NCBI RefSeq assembly: GCF_001422665.1 | Contig: NZ_LMLU01000001.1 | Location: 29,282 to 93,281, forward strand | Length of the DNA: 64,000 nt | From: Arthrobacter sp. Leaf234 | Lineage (GTDB): Bacteria; Actinomycetota; Actinomycetes; Actinomycetales; Micrococcaceae | Direction: 5' to 3' | In this document: positions 35,905 to 44,010 of the stretch, one piece after another | Layout of the letters: each line of letters starts with the position of its first letter | Numbering within the stretch: position 1 is the stretch's first letter | Position numbers and translations under genes: made by a program | The notes under the pieces: generated by a model | Told to the model about the DNA's origin: nothing | Databases searched by the model: none | What the model saw: only the letters and a program-made list of their open reading frames with translations

Positions 35905-36441
35905 CTACCGGAGGCTGGAGGCCCGCCGGACCACGAAGTCCGTCACGTCGGCGTCGCGCCCGTCGAGCTCGGCCCACTCGCCGTCGTACGTCAGCACGGT
36001 GAGGCCCGCCGTCGGGTAGTCCGTGGCCAGGTCCATCACGGCACGCTCGTCCGACTTCACGGAGGCCAGGCGCATGGCGAGTTCCTGGACGCCCGGGTTG
36101 TGGGCGATCACGAGCAGGCTGGTGACGGTCGGCGGCACGTGGTTGATGAGCGCGAGCATCTCGGACGGGCGGGCCGCGTACAGCTCGTCCTCGAGCTTCG
36201 GTGTCGGAGCCTTGTCCCCCAGCTCCTTGCAGATCCAGGTGCAGGTCTGCCGTGTCCGCAGCGCGGAGGAGACGAGGATGGAGTCCGGGACGGAATCGTG
36301 CTCGACCATCCACCGGCCGATCAGTGGCGCATCAGCGTGGCCGCGAGAGCTCAGGGAACGCTCGTGGTCGGACACGCCCTCCTGGAACTCGGCCTTCGCA
36401 TGGCGCAGGAGCATGAGCTTCTTCAGGTGGTGGGAGGCCAT
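35905..36441 (-). CDS. SixA-like histidine phosphatase
   Basis: A 178-aa phosphatase of the phosphoglycerate-mutase/histidine phosphatase superfamily. Seen: catalytic LMLLRHAKAEF (RHG-type motif with RHA), SSALRTRQTC, and LLVIAHNPGVQELA carrying the second His. The size and RHAK motif match SixA, which dephosphorylates phosphohistidine proteins. The ATG at 36441 lies 6 nt after TAGACT (complement of 36448-36453), a leaderless arrangement. Confidence 0.9.
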   Translation of the reverse strand: MASHHLKKLMLLRHAKAEFQEGVSDHERSLSSRGHADAPLIGRWMVEHDSVPDSILVSSALRTRQTCTWICKELGDKAPTPKLEDELYAARPSEMLALINHVPPTVTSLLVIAHNPGVQELAMRLASVKSDERAVMDLATDYPTAGLTVLTYDGEWAELDGRDADVTDFVVRRASSLR

Positions 36442-36478
36442 CCCCGCAGTCTATGGCTTCCCGTGGCCCTGCAGCAGG

Positions 36479-37285
36479 CTAGATCGAGTACTCCGGAGCG
36501 GCCCAGACGACCACCTCGGGGTGGTCGTAGAAGCGGTAGCCCTGGCCCCGGACGGTGCGGACCGTGTTGGCGAGCCGCCCGAGCTTCGAGCGGAGGCGGC
36601 GGATGTGCACGTCGATGGTGCGTTCGTTGGGCACCTCGTCCGCATTACGCCACAGGCCGCTGAGGAGCTCCTCGCGCCCCACGGTCCGGGTGGCGTTCTC
36701 GACGAGGTAGTTGAGGAGCTCGAACTCCTTGAAGGTGAGGTTCAGCGTCTCGCCGTCGAGGTGGACCTCACGGCGCGAGAGGTCGATGAGCACGCCGGTG
36801 GGCCGGGCGGGCTGCGGCTGGGACTGGGGCGCCGTCACCTCGGCCCGCTGTCGCCGGGCTACCGTGGGATCGCCGAGCGCCGCACGCACGACGTCGATGT
36901 CCGAGCCCGGAGCATCGGCGGGCGCCAGCGCCACGGCCGCGTGGCTCTCCGCCGTCGGGACCAGGGAGCGGACGTAGGCCCGGACGTCCTGCGCGAGCTT
37001 CGAGAACGTGGTCCCGGCCTCCGCCGCAGTGGCCTCGTCGAGCGCGACGTACAGCACGAAGCCGCGAGCGGTCGTGTCGCCCGTGACCGCCTGGGGGCCG
37101 GGGACGCCGTTGGGTGCGACGACGGGGATGGGGGCGCTCATCGGCTGCGTGTCGGCGCCGGGCACCGCCTGGAGCCGGTGCTGGCCTACGGCGTGCGGCT
37201 GGAAGGCCGGGGCGAACTGCTGCCGGAGCTGCCGACCCTGCGGCGAGCGGAGGGAGATGTGGACGTAGCCTGGGTTCACTGACAT
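36479..37285 (-). CDS. Winged-helix (OmpR-type DNA-binding) regulator without receiver domain
   Basis: A 268-aa transcription regulator. Seen: a C-terminal OmpR/PhoB-type winged helix, LTFKEFELLNYLVENATRTVGREELLSGLW...ERTIDVHIRRLRSKLG...VRTVRGQGYRFY, about residues 165-255. The N-terminal 150 residues are not a receiver: there is no Asp pocket or K-T pair, and the sequence GFVLYVALDEATAAEAGTTFSKLAQDVRAYVRSL suggests a small alpha/beta domain. The target and signal are unknown. The ATG at 37285 has GAGG upstream. A long upstream region with paired direct repeats may hold its own operator. Confidence 0.88.
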   Translation of the reverse strand: MSVNPGYVHISLRSPQGRQLRQQFAPAFQPHAVGQHRLQAVPGADTQPMSAPIPVVAPNGVPGPQAVTGDTTARGFVLYVALDEATAAEAGTTFSKLAQDVRAYVRSLVPTAESHAAVALAPADAPGSDIDVVRAALGDPTVARRQRAEVTAPQSQPQPARPTGVLIDLSRREVHLDGETLNLTFKEFELLNYLVENATRTVGREELLSGLWRNADEVPNERTIDVHIRRLRSKLGRLANTVRTVRGQGYRFYDHPEVVVWAAPEYSI

Positions 37286-37745
37286 GGAAGCAACCTCGTG
37301 AAGTGTGCCGTCATCGCGGCTCGAATGCGGGATGTGCCCGGTCGGGATGAAGAATGATGCCCGCCGTTGGGCTTGAAGTGCGTGGATCGGGTGTGATCGT
37401 TACGCGTGCATTCGATAACAGCGGAGTGCCGCCCGGGACATGGCGTCCGGGGAGGGAACTACGGCTGCTGATGCGTGTGAGGTGGTGGTCACGTGACGAA
37501 TTATTGCACGTAACAATCGCCTACGCGCAAGTAACAATGCCCCGGAGTCCAGCATGCGGTCAACCGGCCTTGTGGACGGGCAGCAAGGCCATCTCGGGTA
37601 CGGGGCTCCGTGGCCCGATTTCGTCCGCCGGCAGGAGCCGAACCGCTCCCTTTGTCCACTCGCGGACGCCTGAGCGGCGTATTTGGGGGTCATCGCAGGA
37701 CCCCGTCAGGTCGGGCAGGACCTCATGGAGGGCCCTCCCGTTCCG
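37286..37745. other. Intergenic region with direct repeats upstream of the winged-helix gene
   Basis: 460 nt with no convincing gene, less GC-rich than its surroundings. GTAACAAT occurs twice in direct orientation (37510-37517 and 37531-37538), 21 bp apart, i.e. about two helical turns. The first copy is preceded by GTCACGTGAC (37491-37500 region), itself palindromic. Both could be regulator sites. Confidence 0.5.
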
Positions 37746-39083
37746 TCAGGCGGACATCCGCTCCTCGCGCTTCCGCCCTGCCCGCGCCAGCAGGAACAGG
37801 ACCGAGCCCACGACGACGTAGGCCAGCGCCCCCAGCCACACGACGCCGGTCTGCTGCGCCAGGAGCACGACGCTCGCGATGATGGCGAGCATCGGCATGA
37901 TGCGCGGGACCGAGAAGTGGGGATGGTCCACCGTGTCCTTCTTGAGGACCAGGACGCTCACATTGGCCGACAGGAACACCAGGAGCAGGAGGAGCACGGT
38001 GGTCTCCGCCAGGGTCGAGACGTTGCCGATGAGCGTCAGGACGATCGTCAGCCCGGCGACGACGACGATCGACACCCACGGGGTGCGGCGCTTCGGCAGG
38101 CAGCGCCCGAACGCCCGCGGCAGCAGGCCCGCCTCCGCCAGGCCGTAGCCGACCCGGCTCGCCATCACCATGAACAGCAGGGCTCCGTTCGCGATCGCCA
38201 CCAGCGCGATGATGCCGAAGAGCCACGGCGGGACGGCCACGCCGCTGGCCGTCACGACGTCGAGCAGTGGGGCGGTGGACACCGCCAGCTCGGCCGGGGG
38301 CAGCACGATCACCGCGCCGACCGCGATCAGCAGATAGACGACGGCTGCCGTGCCGATGGCTCCGAACAGGGCGCGGGGGTAGGCCCTCGAGGGGTTCTTC
38401 ACTTCCTCCGCCATGTTCGCAGCCGCCTCGAAGCCCAGGAAGGAGAAGAAGGCGATGACCGACGCCGCGAAGGCGCCCTGCAGCGCCGGTACCTCGGGGG
38501 CAAACTCGAGGAGCCTCGACGGTTCTCCGTTGCCGCTCCCGAACACCACGGCGGCGAGGACGATCACGAGGACGAGACCAGTCACCTCGATGACCGAGGC
38601 GATGAGATTCGCTGTGAGGGATTCCTTGACACCGCGGAGGTTGATCAGCGTGAGCAGGACGATGAACACCACCGCCGCCGGGGCCGCCGGTACATCGATG
38701 AGCGCGGCCAGGTAGTCGCCGGCGAAGGCGTTGGCCAGCGCGGCAGCCGTGGTGATACCGGAGGCCATCATGAGGAAGCCGACCAGGAAGGACAGGTAGG
38801 GGATGTTGAAGGCACGCTCGGCGTATCGCGCCGCGCCGCCGGCGTGCGGGTACTTGGTGATGAGCTCGGCGTACGTCCCGGCGGTCAGCAGGGCCACCAC
38901 CAGCGCGATGAGCAGCGGAAGCCAGATGACCCCGCCCACGTCGGCTGCCATGCTGCCGACCAGCGTGTAGATCCCTGCGCCGAGGGTGTCCCCGACGATG
39001 AAGGCGAAGAGCAGCGGCGCACCGATGGCCCGCTTGAGCGCGCCCTCCGTGCTGGGCTCGGACGTGCTGGTCCCGTTCGTCAT
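37746..39083 (-). CDS. APC-family amino-acid permease
   Basis: A 445-aa secondary transporter. Seen: about 12 hydrophobic helices starting with APLLFAFIVGDTLGAGIYTLVG (the GxGIxx unwound TM1 that binds substrate), the conserved YAELITKYPHAGGAARYAERAF after TM2, FFSFLGFEAAANMAEEVKNPSRAYPRAL (TM6 region), and a short basic C-terminus. It belongs to the cationic/neutral amino-acid branch, but the substrate cannot be read off. It is followed by 460 nt without a gene. Confidence 0.93.
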   Translation of the reverse strand: MTNGTSTSEPSTEGALKRAIGAPLLFAFIVGDTLGAGIYTLVGSMAADVGGVIWLPLLIALVVALLTAGTYAELITKYPHAGGAARYAERAFNIPYLSFLVGFLMMASGITTAAALANAFAGDYLAALIDVPAAPAAVVFIVLLTLINLRGVKESLTANLIASVIEVTGLVLVIVLAAVVFGSGNGEPSRLLEFAPEVPALQGAFAASVIAFFSFLGFEAAANMAEEVKNPSRAYPRALFGAIGTAAVVYLLIAVGAVIVLPPAELAVSTAPLLDVVTASGVAVPPWLFGIIALVAIANGALLFMVMASRVGYGLAEAGLLPRAFGRCLPKRRTPWVSIVVVAGLTIVLTLIGNVSTLAETTVLLLLLVFLSANVSVLVLKKDTVDHPHFSVPRIMPMLAIIASVVLLAQQTGVVWLGALAYVVVGSVLFLLARAGRKREERMSA

Positions 39084-39194
39084 CGCCCCATTGGACCGGC
39101 TCGCGGCGACGGGCGCAACCCTTCGACGTGGACCGTTCCGCAGGAGTACTGTCCACCGCTGCGCGGTGCTCTGTGCAGCGGTGCGTCGTGGCGG

Positions 39195-39830
39195 CTAGCC
39201 GACGACGCCGTACAGGCGGTCGCCGGCGTCGCCCAGGCCGGGGACGATGTACGACTTCTCGTTGAGCTTCTCGTCGATGGACGCGAGCACGATGGTGACG
39301 TTGCGGCCTTCGAGCTCCTCCTGCAGCGTCGCGAGCCCCTCGGGGGCAGCGAGCAGGCAGATGCACGTGATGTCCGCGGCGCCGCGGGCGAACAGGAACT
39401 TGATCGCCTCACGGAGTGTGCCGCCCGTGGCCAGCATCGGGTCGAGGACGAAGACCTGACGGCCCGTCAGGTCGTCGGGAAGGCGTTCGGCGTAGGTGAT
39501 GGCTTCGAGGGTCTCCTCGTTGCGGGCCATGCCCAGGAACCCGACCTCGGCGGTCGGGACGAGGCGCGTCATACCCTCGAGCATCCCGAGTCCGGCGCGG
39601 AGGATCGGGACCACCAGCGGCGTGGGCTTCACCAGGCCGGTTCCCTCGGTCTTCGTGACGGGGGTCTCGATGTGCACCGTCTCGACACGGACGTCACGCG
39701 TGGCCTCGTAGGCCAGGAGGGTGACGAGCTCCTCGGTGAGGAGGCGGAACACCGGCGACGACGTCTCCTTGTCCCGGAGGACCGTGAGTTTGTGGGCTAC
39801 CAGGGGGTGGTCGACTACCAGTACGCGCAT
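39195..39830 (-). CDS. upp: Uracil phosphoribosyltransferase
   Basis: A 211-aa pyrimidine-salvage enzyme making UMP from uracil and PRPP. Seen: [29 protein letters not shown] at the N-terminus, [16 protein letters not shown], the PRPP loop [18 protein letters not shown] near 128, and the uracil-binding end [16 protein letters not shown]. Family length is exact. The ATG at 39830 has no Shine-Dalgarno but lies 6 nt after TACTTT, whose bases overlap the divergent tadA promoter. Confidence 0.97.
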   Translation of the reverse strand: MRVLVVDHPLVAHKLTVLRDKETSSPVFRLLTEELVTLLAYEATRDVRVETVHIETPVTKTEGTGLVKPTPLVVPILRAGLGMLEGMTRLVPTAEVGFLGMARNEETLEAITYAERLPDDLTGRQVFVLDPMLATGGTLREAIKFLFARGAADITCICLLAAPEGLATLQEELEGRNVTIVLASIDEKLNEKSYIVPGLGDAGDRLYGVVG

Positions 39831-39836
39831 GGGTCA

Positions 39837-39846
39837 AAAGTACCAT
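39837..39846. promoter_or_regulatory. Overlapping divergent -10 boxes for upp and tadA
   Basis: On the minus strand TACTTT (complement of 39837-39842) ends 6 nt before the upp ATG. On the plus strand TACCAT (39841-39846) ends 7 nt before the tadA ATG. The two hexamers share the TA at 39841-39842, and only 23 nt separate the two start codons. Confidence 0.6.
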
Positions 39847-39853
39847 TGGAGCC

Positions 39854-40351
39854 ATGCCCCCCTCCCTCGCGCCCGCCGACGCCCGGCACCGGTCCTGGAT
39901 GGGATCGGCGCTCGAGGCGGCCGAGCGCACGCGGGGCGGCGGGGACGTCCCGATCGGCGCCGTCGTCGTCGGACCCGACGGCTCCGTGCTCGGCACGGGC
40001 TGGAACCAGCGCGAGGAGCTCGGGGACCCGACGGCGCACGCCGAGGTGCAGGCCATCCGCGCCGCCGCTGCTGCGACGGGTGCCTGGCGGCTCGAGGGCT
40101 GCACCCTCGTGGTGACGCTGGAGCCGTGCGCCATGTGCGCCGGCGCGTCCGTCCTGGCGCGCATCCCCCGCGTGGTGTTCGGCGCCTGGGACGGGAAGGC
40201 CGGAGCATCGGGATCGGTGTTCGACGTGCTCCGCGAGCCCCGGCTCAACCACTGGACCGAGGTGTTCCCGGGCGTCCGCGAGGAGGAGTGCGCGCACTTG
40301 CTGAGGGAGTTCTTCGTCACTCGACGGACCGGTCCCGCGAATACTGCGTAG
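39854..40351 (+). CDS. tadA: tRNA-specific adenosine deaminase
   Basis: A 165-aa zinc deaminase that converts A34 to inosine in tRNA-Arg(ACG), whose gene lies 5.5 kb upstream. Seen: HAEVQAI with the zinc His and catalytic Glu near residue 61, and PCAMCAGAS with two zinc cysteines near 91-94. The VPIGAVVV N-terminal strand and FGAWDGKAGASGSVFDVL agree with TadA rather than cytidine or guanine deaminases. The start is an ATG 7 nt after TACCAT. Confidence 0.93.
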   Translation: MPPSLAPADARHRSWMGSALEAAERTRGGGDVPIGAVVVGPDGSVLGTGWNQREELGDPTAHAEVQAIRAAAAATGAWRLEGCTLVVTLEPCAMCAGASVLARIPRVVFGAWDGKAGASGSVFDVLREPRLNHWTEVFPGVREEECAHLLREFFVTRRTGPANTA

Positions 40352-40390
40352 GCTGAGGAAATCCGCAGTATCCCTCTCGAAGGAGCAGAC

Positions 40391-40879
40391 GTGGCAGATC
40401 AGCAGGACGGTTTGAAGGAAGTACAGGACATCCTCGGCAAGGCCGACATCGCGATCCTCACCACGGTGAACCTCGACGGCCAGCTCGTGAGCCGGCCGCT
40501 GGCTCTCCAGGCGAAGGACTTCGACGGCGACCTCTGGTTCTTCACGGAGGACCCTTCCCCCAAGGCGGAGGAGATCCGCGCCAACCCGCAGGTGAACGTC
40601 TCGGCGAGCACGGGCAAGGGCTATGTCTCTATCGCCGGCACGGCGACGCTCACCAAGGACCAGGCGAAGATCGATGAACTCTGGGGGCCGTCGGTCTCCG
40701 CGTGGTTCGAGGACGGCCGTGACGATCCCTCCGTCGCCCTCATCCACGTCGACGCCCACACCGCCGAGTACTGGTCGATGGACGCACCCCGTGTGGTCTC
40801 GGCCGTCAAGATGGTCAAGGGACTCGTGACGGGAAGCAAGCCGAGCTCAGGTAAGAACGACGTCGTCGAGCTCCCCTAG
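40391..40879 (+). CDS. Pyridoxamine-phosphate-oxidase-fold protein (general stress protein 26-like)
   Basis: A 162-aa split-barrel flavin-binding protein. Seen: ADIAILTTVNLDGQLVSRPLALQAKDFDGDLWFFTEDPSPKAEEIRANPQVNVS, the FMN-binding half-barrel, then GYVSIAGTATLTKDQAKIDELWGPSVSAWFEDG and VDAHTAEYWSMDAP. This matches the general-stress/pyridoxamine 5'-phosphate oxidase-like family rather than PdxH itself. GTG start with AAGGAG at the right distance. The role is probably flavin or F420 binding during stress. Confidence 0.9.
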   Translation: MADQQDGLKEVQDILGKADIAILTTVNLDGQLVSRPLALQAKDFDGDLWFFTEDPSPKAEEIRANPQVNVSASTGKGYVSIAGTATLTKDQAKIDELWGPSVSAWFEDGRDDPSVALIHVDAHTAEYWSMDAPRVVSAVKMVKGLVTGSKPSSGKNDVVELP

Positions 40880-40896
40880 CCCCCACCGATCCCGTT

Positions 40897-40926
40897 TTGG
40901 GACTCGGGCGCTGCACCCGGTAAAGT
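40897..40926 (+). promoter_or_regulatory. Promoter of tRNA-Ser(CGA)
   Basis: TTGGGA (40897-40902), an 18-nt spacer and TAAAGT (40921-40926), 9 nt before the tRNA. Confidence 0.6.
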
Positions 40927-40935
40927 AGCGGCGTT

Positions 40936-41025
40936 GGTGACGTGTCCGAGCGGCCGAAGGTGCAACACTCGAAATGTTGTTTGGTGTAAAAGCCAACGTG
41001 GGTTCAAATCCCACCGTCACCGCCA
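40936..41025 (+). tRNA. tRNA-Ser(CGA), integration site of the element
   Basis: Class II tRNA: acceptor GGTGACG pairs with CGTCACC, the anticodon loop is CTCGAAA (anticodon CGA, codon TCG), with a long variable arm, discriminator G and CCA encoded at 41023-41025. Its T-arm and 3' acceptor strand are repeated at 49865-49888, so the element's attachment site restored an intact gene here. Confidence 0.97.
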
Positions 41026-41026
41026 C
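41003..41026. other. attL
   Basis: A 24-bp core identical to 49865-49888. It covers the T-loop, the acceptor 3' strand and CCA of tRNA-Ser(CGA). The match continues as TGAGAAGGCCCC after a one-base offset. Confidence 0.95.
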
Positions 41027-41028
41027 TG

Positions 41029-41074
41029 AGAAGGCCCCTGCTTCCCCGTATTTATGAGGAGGGAGGGGCCTTCT
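41029..41074 (+). terminator. Element-supplied terminator for tRNA-Ser(CGA)
   Basis: AGAAGGCCCCT (41029-41039) pairs with AGGGGCCTTCT (41064-41074). It replaces the longer host hairpin that now lies beyond attR, so the element brought its own substitute. Confidence 0.75.
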
Positions 41075-41085
41075 TCGCTGTCCCG

Positions 41086-42219
41086 TCAGGGGCGTGCCCA
41101 CATCCTGCCCACACTCGCCGCTGATACGGCATGATCTAGAGCGTCCGAAATACCGTCCAGGTCCTCATCGAAAAGGTCCGCGTAGACGTCCAGCGTCATG
41201 GCGGCAGAGCTGTGACCGAGCATCCGCTGCACTGCCTTGACGTTCGCGCCAGCCGAGACGGAAAAGCTGGCAGCGGTGTGCCTCAGATCGTGCGGCGTGA
41301 TCCGCGGTACGCCTGAGCGCTTCACGGCACCGGCGAACCAGCTCATGTTGTCCTCGTGCACCCGGGCCAGCCGGAGGTACTTGCCGTCCTCGCCCGGAAA
41401 AACTAGATCTTCTCGTTCCTTGCCCTCACATTGCTTCGCGATGTCAGCCAGCAAAAACTTTGGGAACGGCACCGACCTCTTCTTATGGCTCTTCGGGGTG
41501 CCGACCTCGATGACGGAACCAACCTGGACCGCGTTTTCCTCAACCAGCAGGCGTCTGCGCAGCATATCGAGGTGCTTGACGCGAAGCGCCGTTGCCTCGC
41601 CCCACCGGAGCCCGCAATAGGCCAGGAGAAGGATCAGTGTCGGGTACTTGCTCGTAGCCGCCAGCTCGTGAACCTGCTCGTGGCTGAGGTAAACGTGAGC
41701 TTTGCGCACTTTCCGCGGCAAGCTGACGCCACGCGCAGGATTGCTGAGAGTCCGCCTGTCGCTCACGGCATCGTCAAGAATGGCAGCCAGGATGCCATAG
41801 GCGCGGATGACAAGAGTCGCACTTTTCGGTTTACGCGCCGGGACCGCTGTTATGTCACCTTTCGTGAGATCCGAGACCCATTGCTGCACCGCGGTCTTTC
41901 GTATGTCAGCTACAGCGATGTTGCCCCACACAGGTCTCACGTGGGTCCTCCACGCCGATTCCACCGGGCGCAGCGAGGAGGGCTTGAGATGTGTCTGGCG
42001 TGCCAGCCACGCGTCTCCCAGTGGGCCGATCAGAGCCCGTGCCTCTGTTGCATCGATGAACTCGCCCCGGAGCTTGGAAACCTCAACGGTGGCGGCGAAA
42101 GCCTCGGCATCACGCTTGGTCCGAAAGCCTCGCTTGTCAGTCTGCTTCCGATCGGGCCTCCGATAGCGCACCCGATATCGGCGGCCACCGACGGTCTCGT
42201 AGGCCTCAATGGTCGCCAT
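41086..42219 (-). CDS. Tyrosine-family integrase
   Basis: A 377-aa site-specific recombinase. Seen: an N-terminal arm-binding region with RYRVRYRRPDRKQTDKRGFRTKRDAEAFAATVE, a core-binding SAM-like domain (about 65-165), and a catalytic domain. The latter has Arg in LAYCGLRWGEATAL, Lys in GTPKSHKKRSVPFP, H-x-x-R in ITPHDLRHTAAS, His in MLGHSSAAMTL and nucleophile Tyr in DVYADLFDEDL. All catalytic residues are present. The gene lies next to attL, and its 3' end contains the arm-type repeat. Its start overlaps the repressor gene by 14 nt, so repressor and integrase share one transcript. Confidence 0.97.
   Translation of the reverse strand: MATIEAYETVGGRRYRVRYRRPDRKQTDKRGFRTKRDAEAFAATVEVSKLRGEFIDATEARALIGPLGDAWLARQTHLKPSSLRPVESAWRTHVRPVWGNIAVADIRKTAVQQWVSDLTKGDITAVPARKPKSATLVIRAYGILAAILDDAVSDRRTLSNPARGVSLPRKVRKAHVYLSHEQVHELAATSKYPTLILLLAYCGLRWGEATALRVKHLDMLRRRLLVEENAVQVGSVIEVGTPKSHKKRSVPFPKFLLADIAKQCEGKEREDLVFPGEDGKYLRLARVHEDNMSWFAGAVKRSGVPRITPHDLRHTAASFSVSAGANVKAVQRMLGHSSAAMTLDVYADLFDEDLDGISDALDHAVSAASVGRMWARP
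41095..41113. repeat. Left arm-type repeat
   Basis: TGCCCACATCCTGCCCACA, identical and in the same orientation at 49762-49780. It starts 69 nt inside the attL core and overlaps the last codons of the integrase gene. It holds two TGCCCACA units. Confidence 0.75.
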
Positions 42220-42697
42220 CGCTCTGCGCTTTCGGGTTCCACGGCATTTTCAGCCCACTCATGGTGAATTGACTCCGCTCAACCTTCCCCTCTGCTTTCG
42301 ACGTAGAGCTCTTGACCTTGAACCAGGAAGGAAGGGAATCGGCTTGAAAACGGAGCACTGTGACTTCACCCAGAGGCTTCTCCCCAACAGCCCACTTCCA
42401 AAGTTGAGCATTGCTAACACGATTACCCGCAAGATCGCCCTCCTCCGACTGGCGACCGTGCGGAAGCAGCAGTGAAAGTGGTGACACGTTCAGCACTAAG
42501 GCCAGAGCCATGAGGTCATCAACGTCCACCCTGCGGTCTCCAGCCTCGATGCGCCGTAACCCCAAGGGCGGAATGGGCCGCCCCACATCAGCGAGCCGCC
42601 GAGAGAGCTCAGCGTAGGTCATCTCCCCGCGGGCCCGTTTCACGTTGCCCATCACTTCCCTGCCAGTCGCACCTAGTGCGTGTTCTTTGCCTGCCAT
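42206..42697 (-). CDS. XRE-family repressor
   Basis: A 163-aa DNA-binding protein. Seen: an N-terminal HTH, VKRARGEMTYAELSRRLADVGRPIPPLGLRRIEAGDRRVDVDDLMALALVLNVSPLSLLLP, of the Cro/C1 type. A C-terminal region of unknown fold follows. It lies first in the repressor-integrase operon. Its ATG is 6 nt after a TAGTCT -10 box, so the message is probably leaderless. The GATCAAAAAT sites in its own promoter make autoregulation likely. Confidence 0.87.
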   Translation of the reverse strand: MAGKEHALGATGREVMGNVKRARGEMTYAELSRRLADVGRPIPPLGLRRIEAGDRRVDVDDLMALALVLNVSPLSLLLPHGRQSEEGDLAGNRVSNAQLWKWAVGEKPLGEVTVLRFQADSLPSWFKVKSSTSKAEGKVERSQFTMSGLKMPWNPKAQSDGDH

Positions 42698-42703
42698 ACG
42701 CCC

Positions 42704-42811
42704 AGACTAGGGATCAAAAATAGAGGTGTCAAGATCAAGCTTGCGCATGCTCGTTCAATGGTGGTTACATGACATTACGAGATCAAATTTGACCTTAAAG
42801 CGATCAAAAAT
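42704..42811. promoter_or_regulatory. Lysogeny-type control region of the element
   Basis: On the minus strand TTGACA (complement of 42727-42732), a 17-nt spacer and TAGTCT (complement of 42704-42709), 6 nt before the repressor ATG. GATCAAAAAT lies inside that spacer (42712-42721) and again just before alpA (42802-42811). Further GATCAA half-matches are at 42733 and 42781, the latter as GATCAAATTTGA containing the palindrome TCAAATTTGA. The region is markedly AT-rich. Confidence 0.72.
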
Positions 42812-42820
42812 GGAGGAATA

Positions 42821-43027
42821 GTGGAGAACGATCTGATGACGCCGTCCGAGTTGGCAGCACGACTGGGCAAGTCTCGACCGGCACTTGCCCAGTGGAGGTA
42901 CCTAGGAGTCGGGCCACAGTTCATCAAGCTTGGACGAAACATCCGCTACCGACGGCGAGATGTCGAGACTTGGCTGGATCGGCAGACAATCAGCCGCACT
43001 GGCGAGCAAGTCGGGAGCGCCCAATGA
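42821..43027 (+). CDS. AlpA/MerR-like helix-turn-helix protein (probable excisionase)
   Basis: A 68-aa DNA-binding protein with MTPSELAARLGKSRPALAQWRYLGVGPQFIKLGRNIRYRRRDVETWLDRQ, the short winged-helix of the HTH_17/excisionase family. Such proteins direct the integrase towards excision or activate element genes. GTG start behind GGAGG (42812-42816). It is divergent from the repressor, and its stop overlaps the next gene by ATGA. Confidence 0.88.
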   Translation: MENDLMTPSELAARLGKSRPALAQWRYLGVGPQFIKLGRNIRYRRRDVETWLDRQTISRTGEQVGSAQ

Positions 43028-43737
43028 AACGGAGAGGGTTTTCCCCCTTGACCTGGCTGGCCGAGATGCTCCGGACTCCCGAGTTGCACGGACAGGATAA
43101 GGCGCGGCTCGTCGGTGCGGCGATGCTCAGGTACGCCCGCGCGGACGGAAGCAACGCCCACCCGGGACGCGTTCGGCTCGCGGCGGACCTAAACGTGAGT
43201 ACGAACACGATAGACAGGGCACTCCAGCGGTTGGTTGCCGCCGGATGGATGGTTCGAGTCCAATCTGGATCCACCAGCTCTATACGCAACTGGGCTGACG
43301 TCTATGAACTGAGAATGCCGCCGACAACGGTTTCCGCTCGGCCCGTCCCTGATGAGCCCCTGCCTGCGTATGTAAAACATGGACGTCCTTCCCACTCATT
43401 CCAGCCCTCTGATCCTTGGGATCAGTCACCAAATCCCTTGGACCAGTTCCCAAATGGTGCTGACCACTCACCACTGCTTTGGGCACCCAACTGCTTTTCT
43501 CCATCTGCCTTTTCACATCTTTCCGATTCGGGGGAATCGGGACCGCCTGGCGGCGGCCACGAGATCGCACCCCTAGGCGGCACGGAGCTCGACGTAGACG
43601 ACATAGATCAGATCTCTGCCCAGGTGAACTACTTCGAGGGGTACGAGGAAGGGACGGCGCAGGGAATGCTGCTGAGCGGCAGTCACCCGAAGGCCGTACT
43701 GAATATGATTCGCGCGCAGAGAGAAGGACGAAGGTGA
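43024..43737 (+). CDS. HTH_36-type winged-helix protein (replication/regulatory)
   Basis: A 237-aa protein. Seen: residues about 10-105, LTWLAEMLRTPELHGQDKARLVGAAMLRYARADGSNAHPGRVRLAADLNVSTNTIDRALQRLVAAGWMVRVQSG, form the HTH_36 domain found in plasmid and phage replication initiators. The rest is Pro/Ser-rich, with a conserved-looking end QGMLLSGSHPKAVLNMIRAQREGRR. The start overlaps the excisionase stop (ATGA) and the stop overlaps the next start (TGATG), so three genes are coupled. No origin was identified. Confidence 0.78.
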   Translation: MKRRGFSPLTWLAEMLRTPELHGQDKARLVGAAMLRYARADGSNAHPGRVRLAADLNVSTNTIDRALQRLVAAGWMVRVQSGSTSSIRNWADVYELRMPPTTVSARPVPDEPLPAYVKHGRPSHSFQPSDPWDQSPNPLDQFPNGADHSPLLWAPNCFSPSAFSHLSDSGESGPPGGGHEIAPLGGTELDVDDIDQISAQVNYFEGYEEGTAQGMLLSGSHPKAVLNMIRAQREGRR

Positions 43738-43994
43738 TGGAGCTAGAAGACGGAGTCCGAGACACACTGGCGCTCGTGCTGCCGTGCCAGCGCGACAGAG
43801 ACCGCGCTATCGCAATCGCGGTGAAACTGACGGAGGACGAGCTTGTGTCCGCGGGGCCCACGGGCACGGAACCATCTATCGTCGTGCCTGTGAGGCGGGA
43901 CAGGTACGGCCGGCTGGACTGGTCATCCGTCGTGCCAGTGAACCCCGAGTCCGCTGCCGACTGGGATGCTCGGGTTTGGAGGGAGCGTCCCTGA
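43737..43994 (+). CDS. Small protein of unknown function
   Basis: An 85-aa protein with no recognised family. It has a helical N-terminal half (RDTLALVLPCQRDRDRAIAIAVKLTEDEL) and a short strand-rich region VPVRRDRYGRLDWSSVVPVNPES. It is translationally coupled to the HTH_36 gene and ends 16 nt from the convergent HNH gene. Confidence 0.62.
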   Translation: MELEDGVRDTLALVLPCQRDRDRAIAIAVKLTEDELVSAGPTGTEPSIVVPVRRDRYGRLDWSSVVPVNPESAADWDARVWRERP

Positions 43995-44010
43995 GGAGCA
44001 CGTCCGACCG

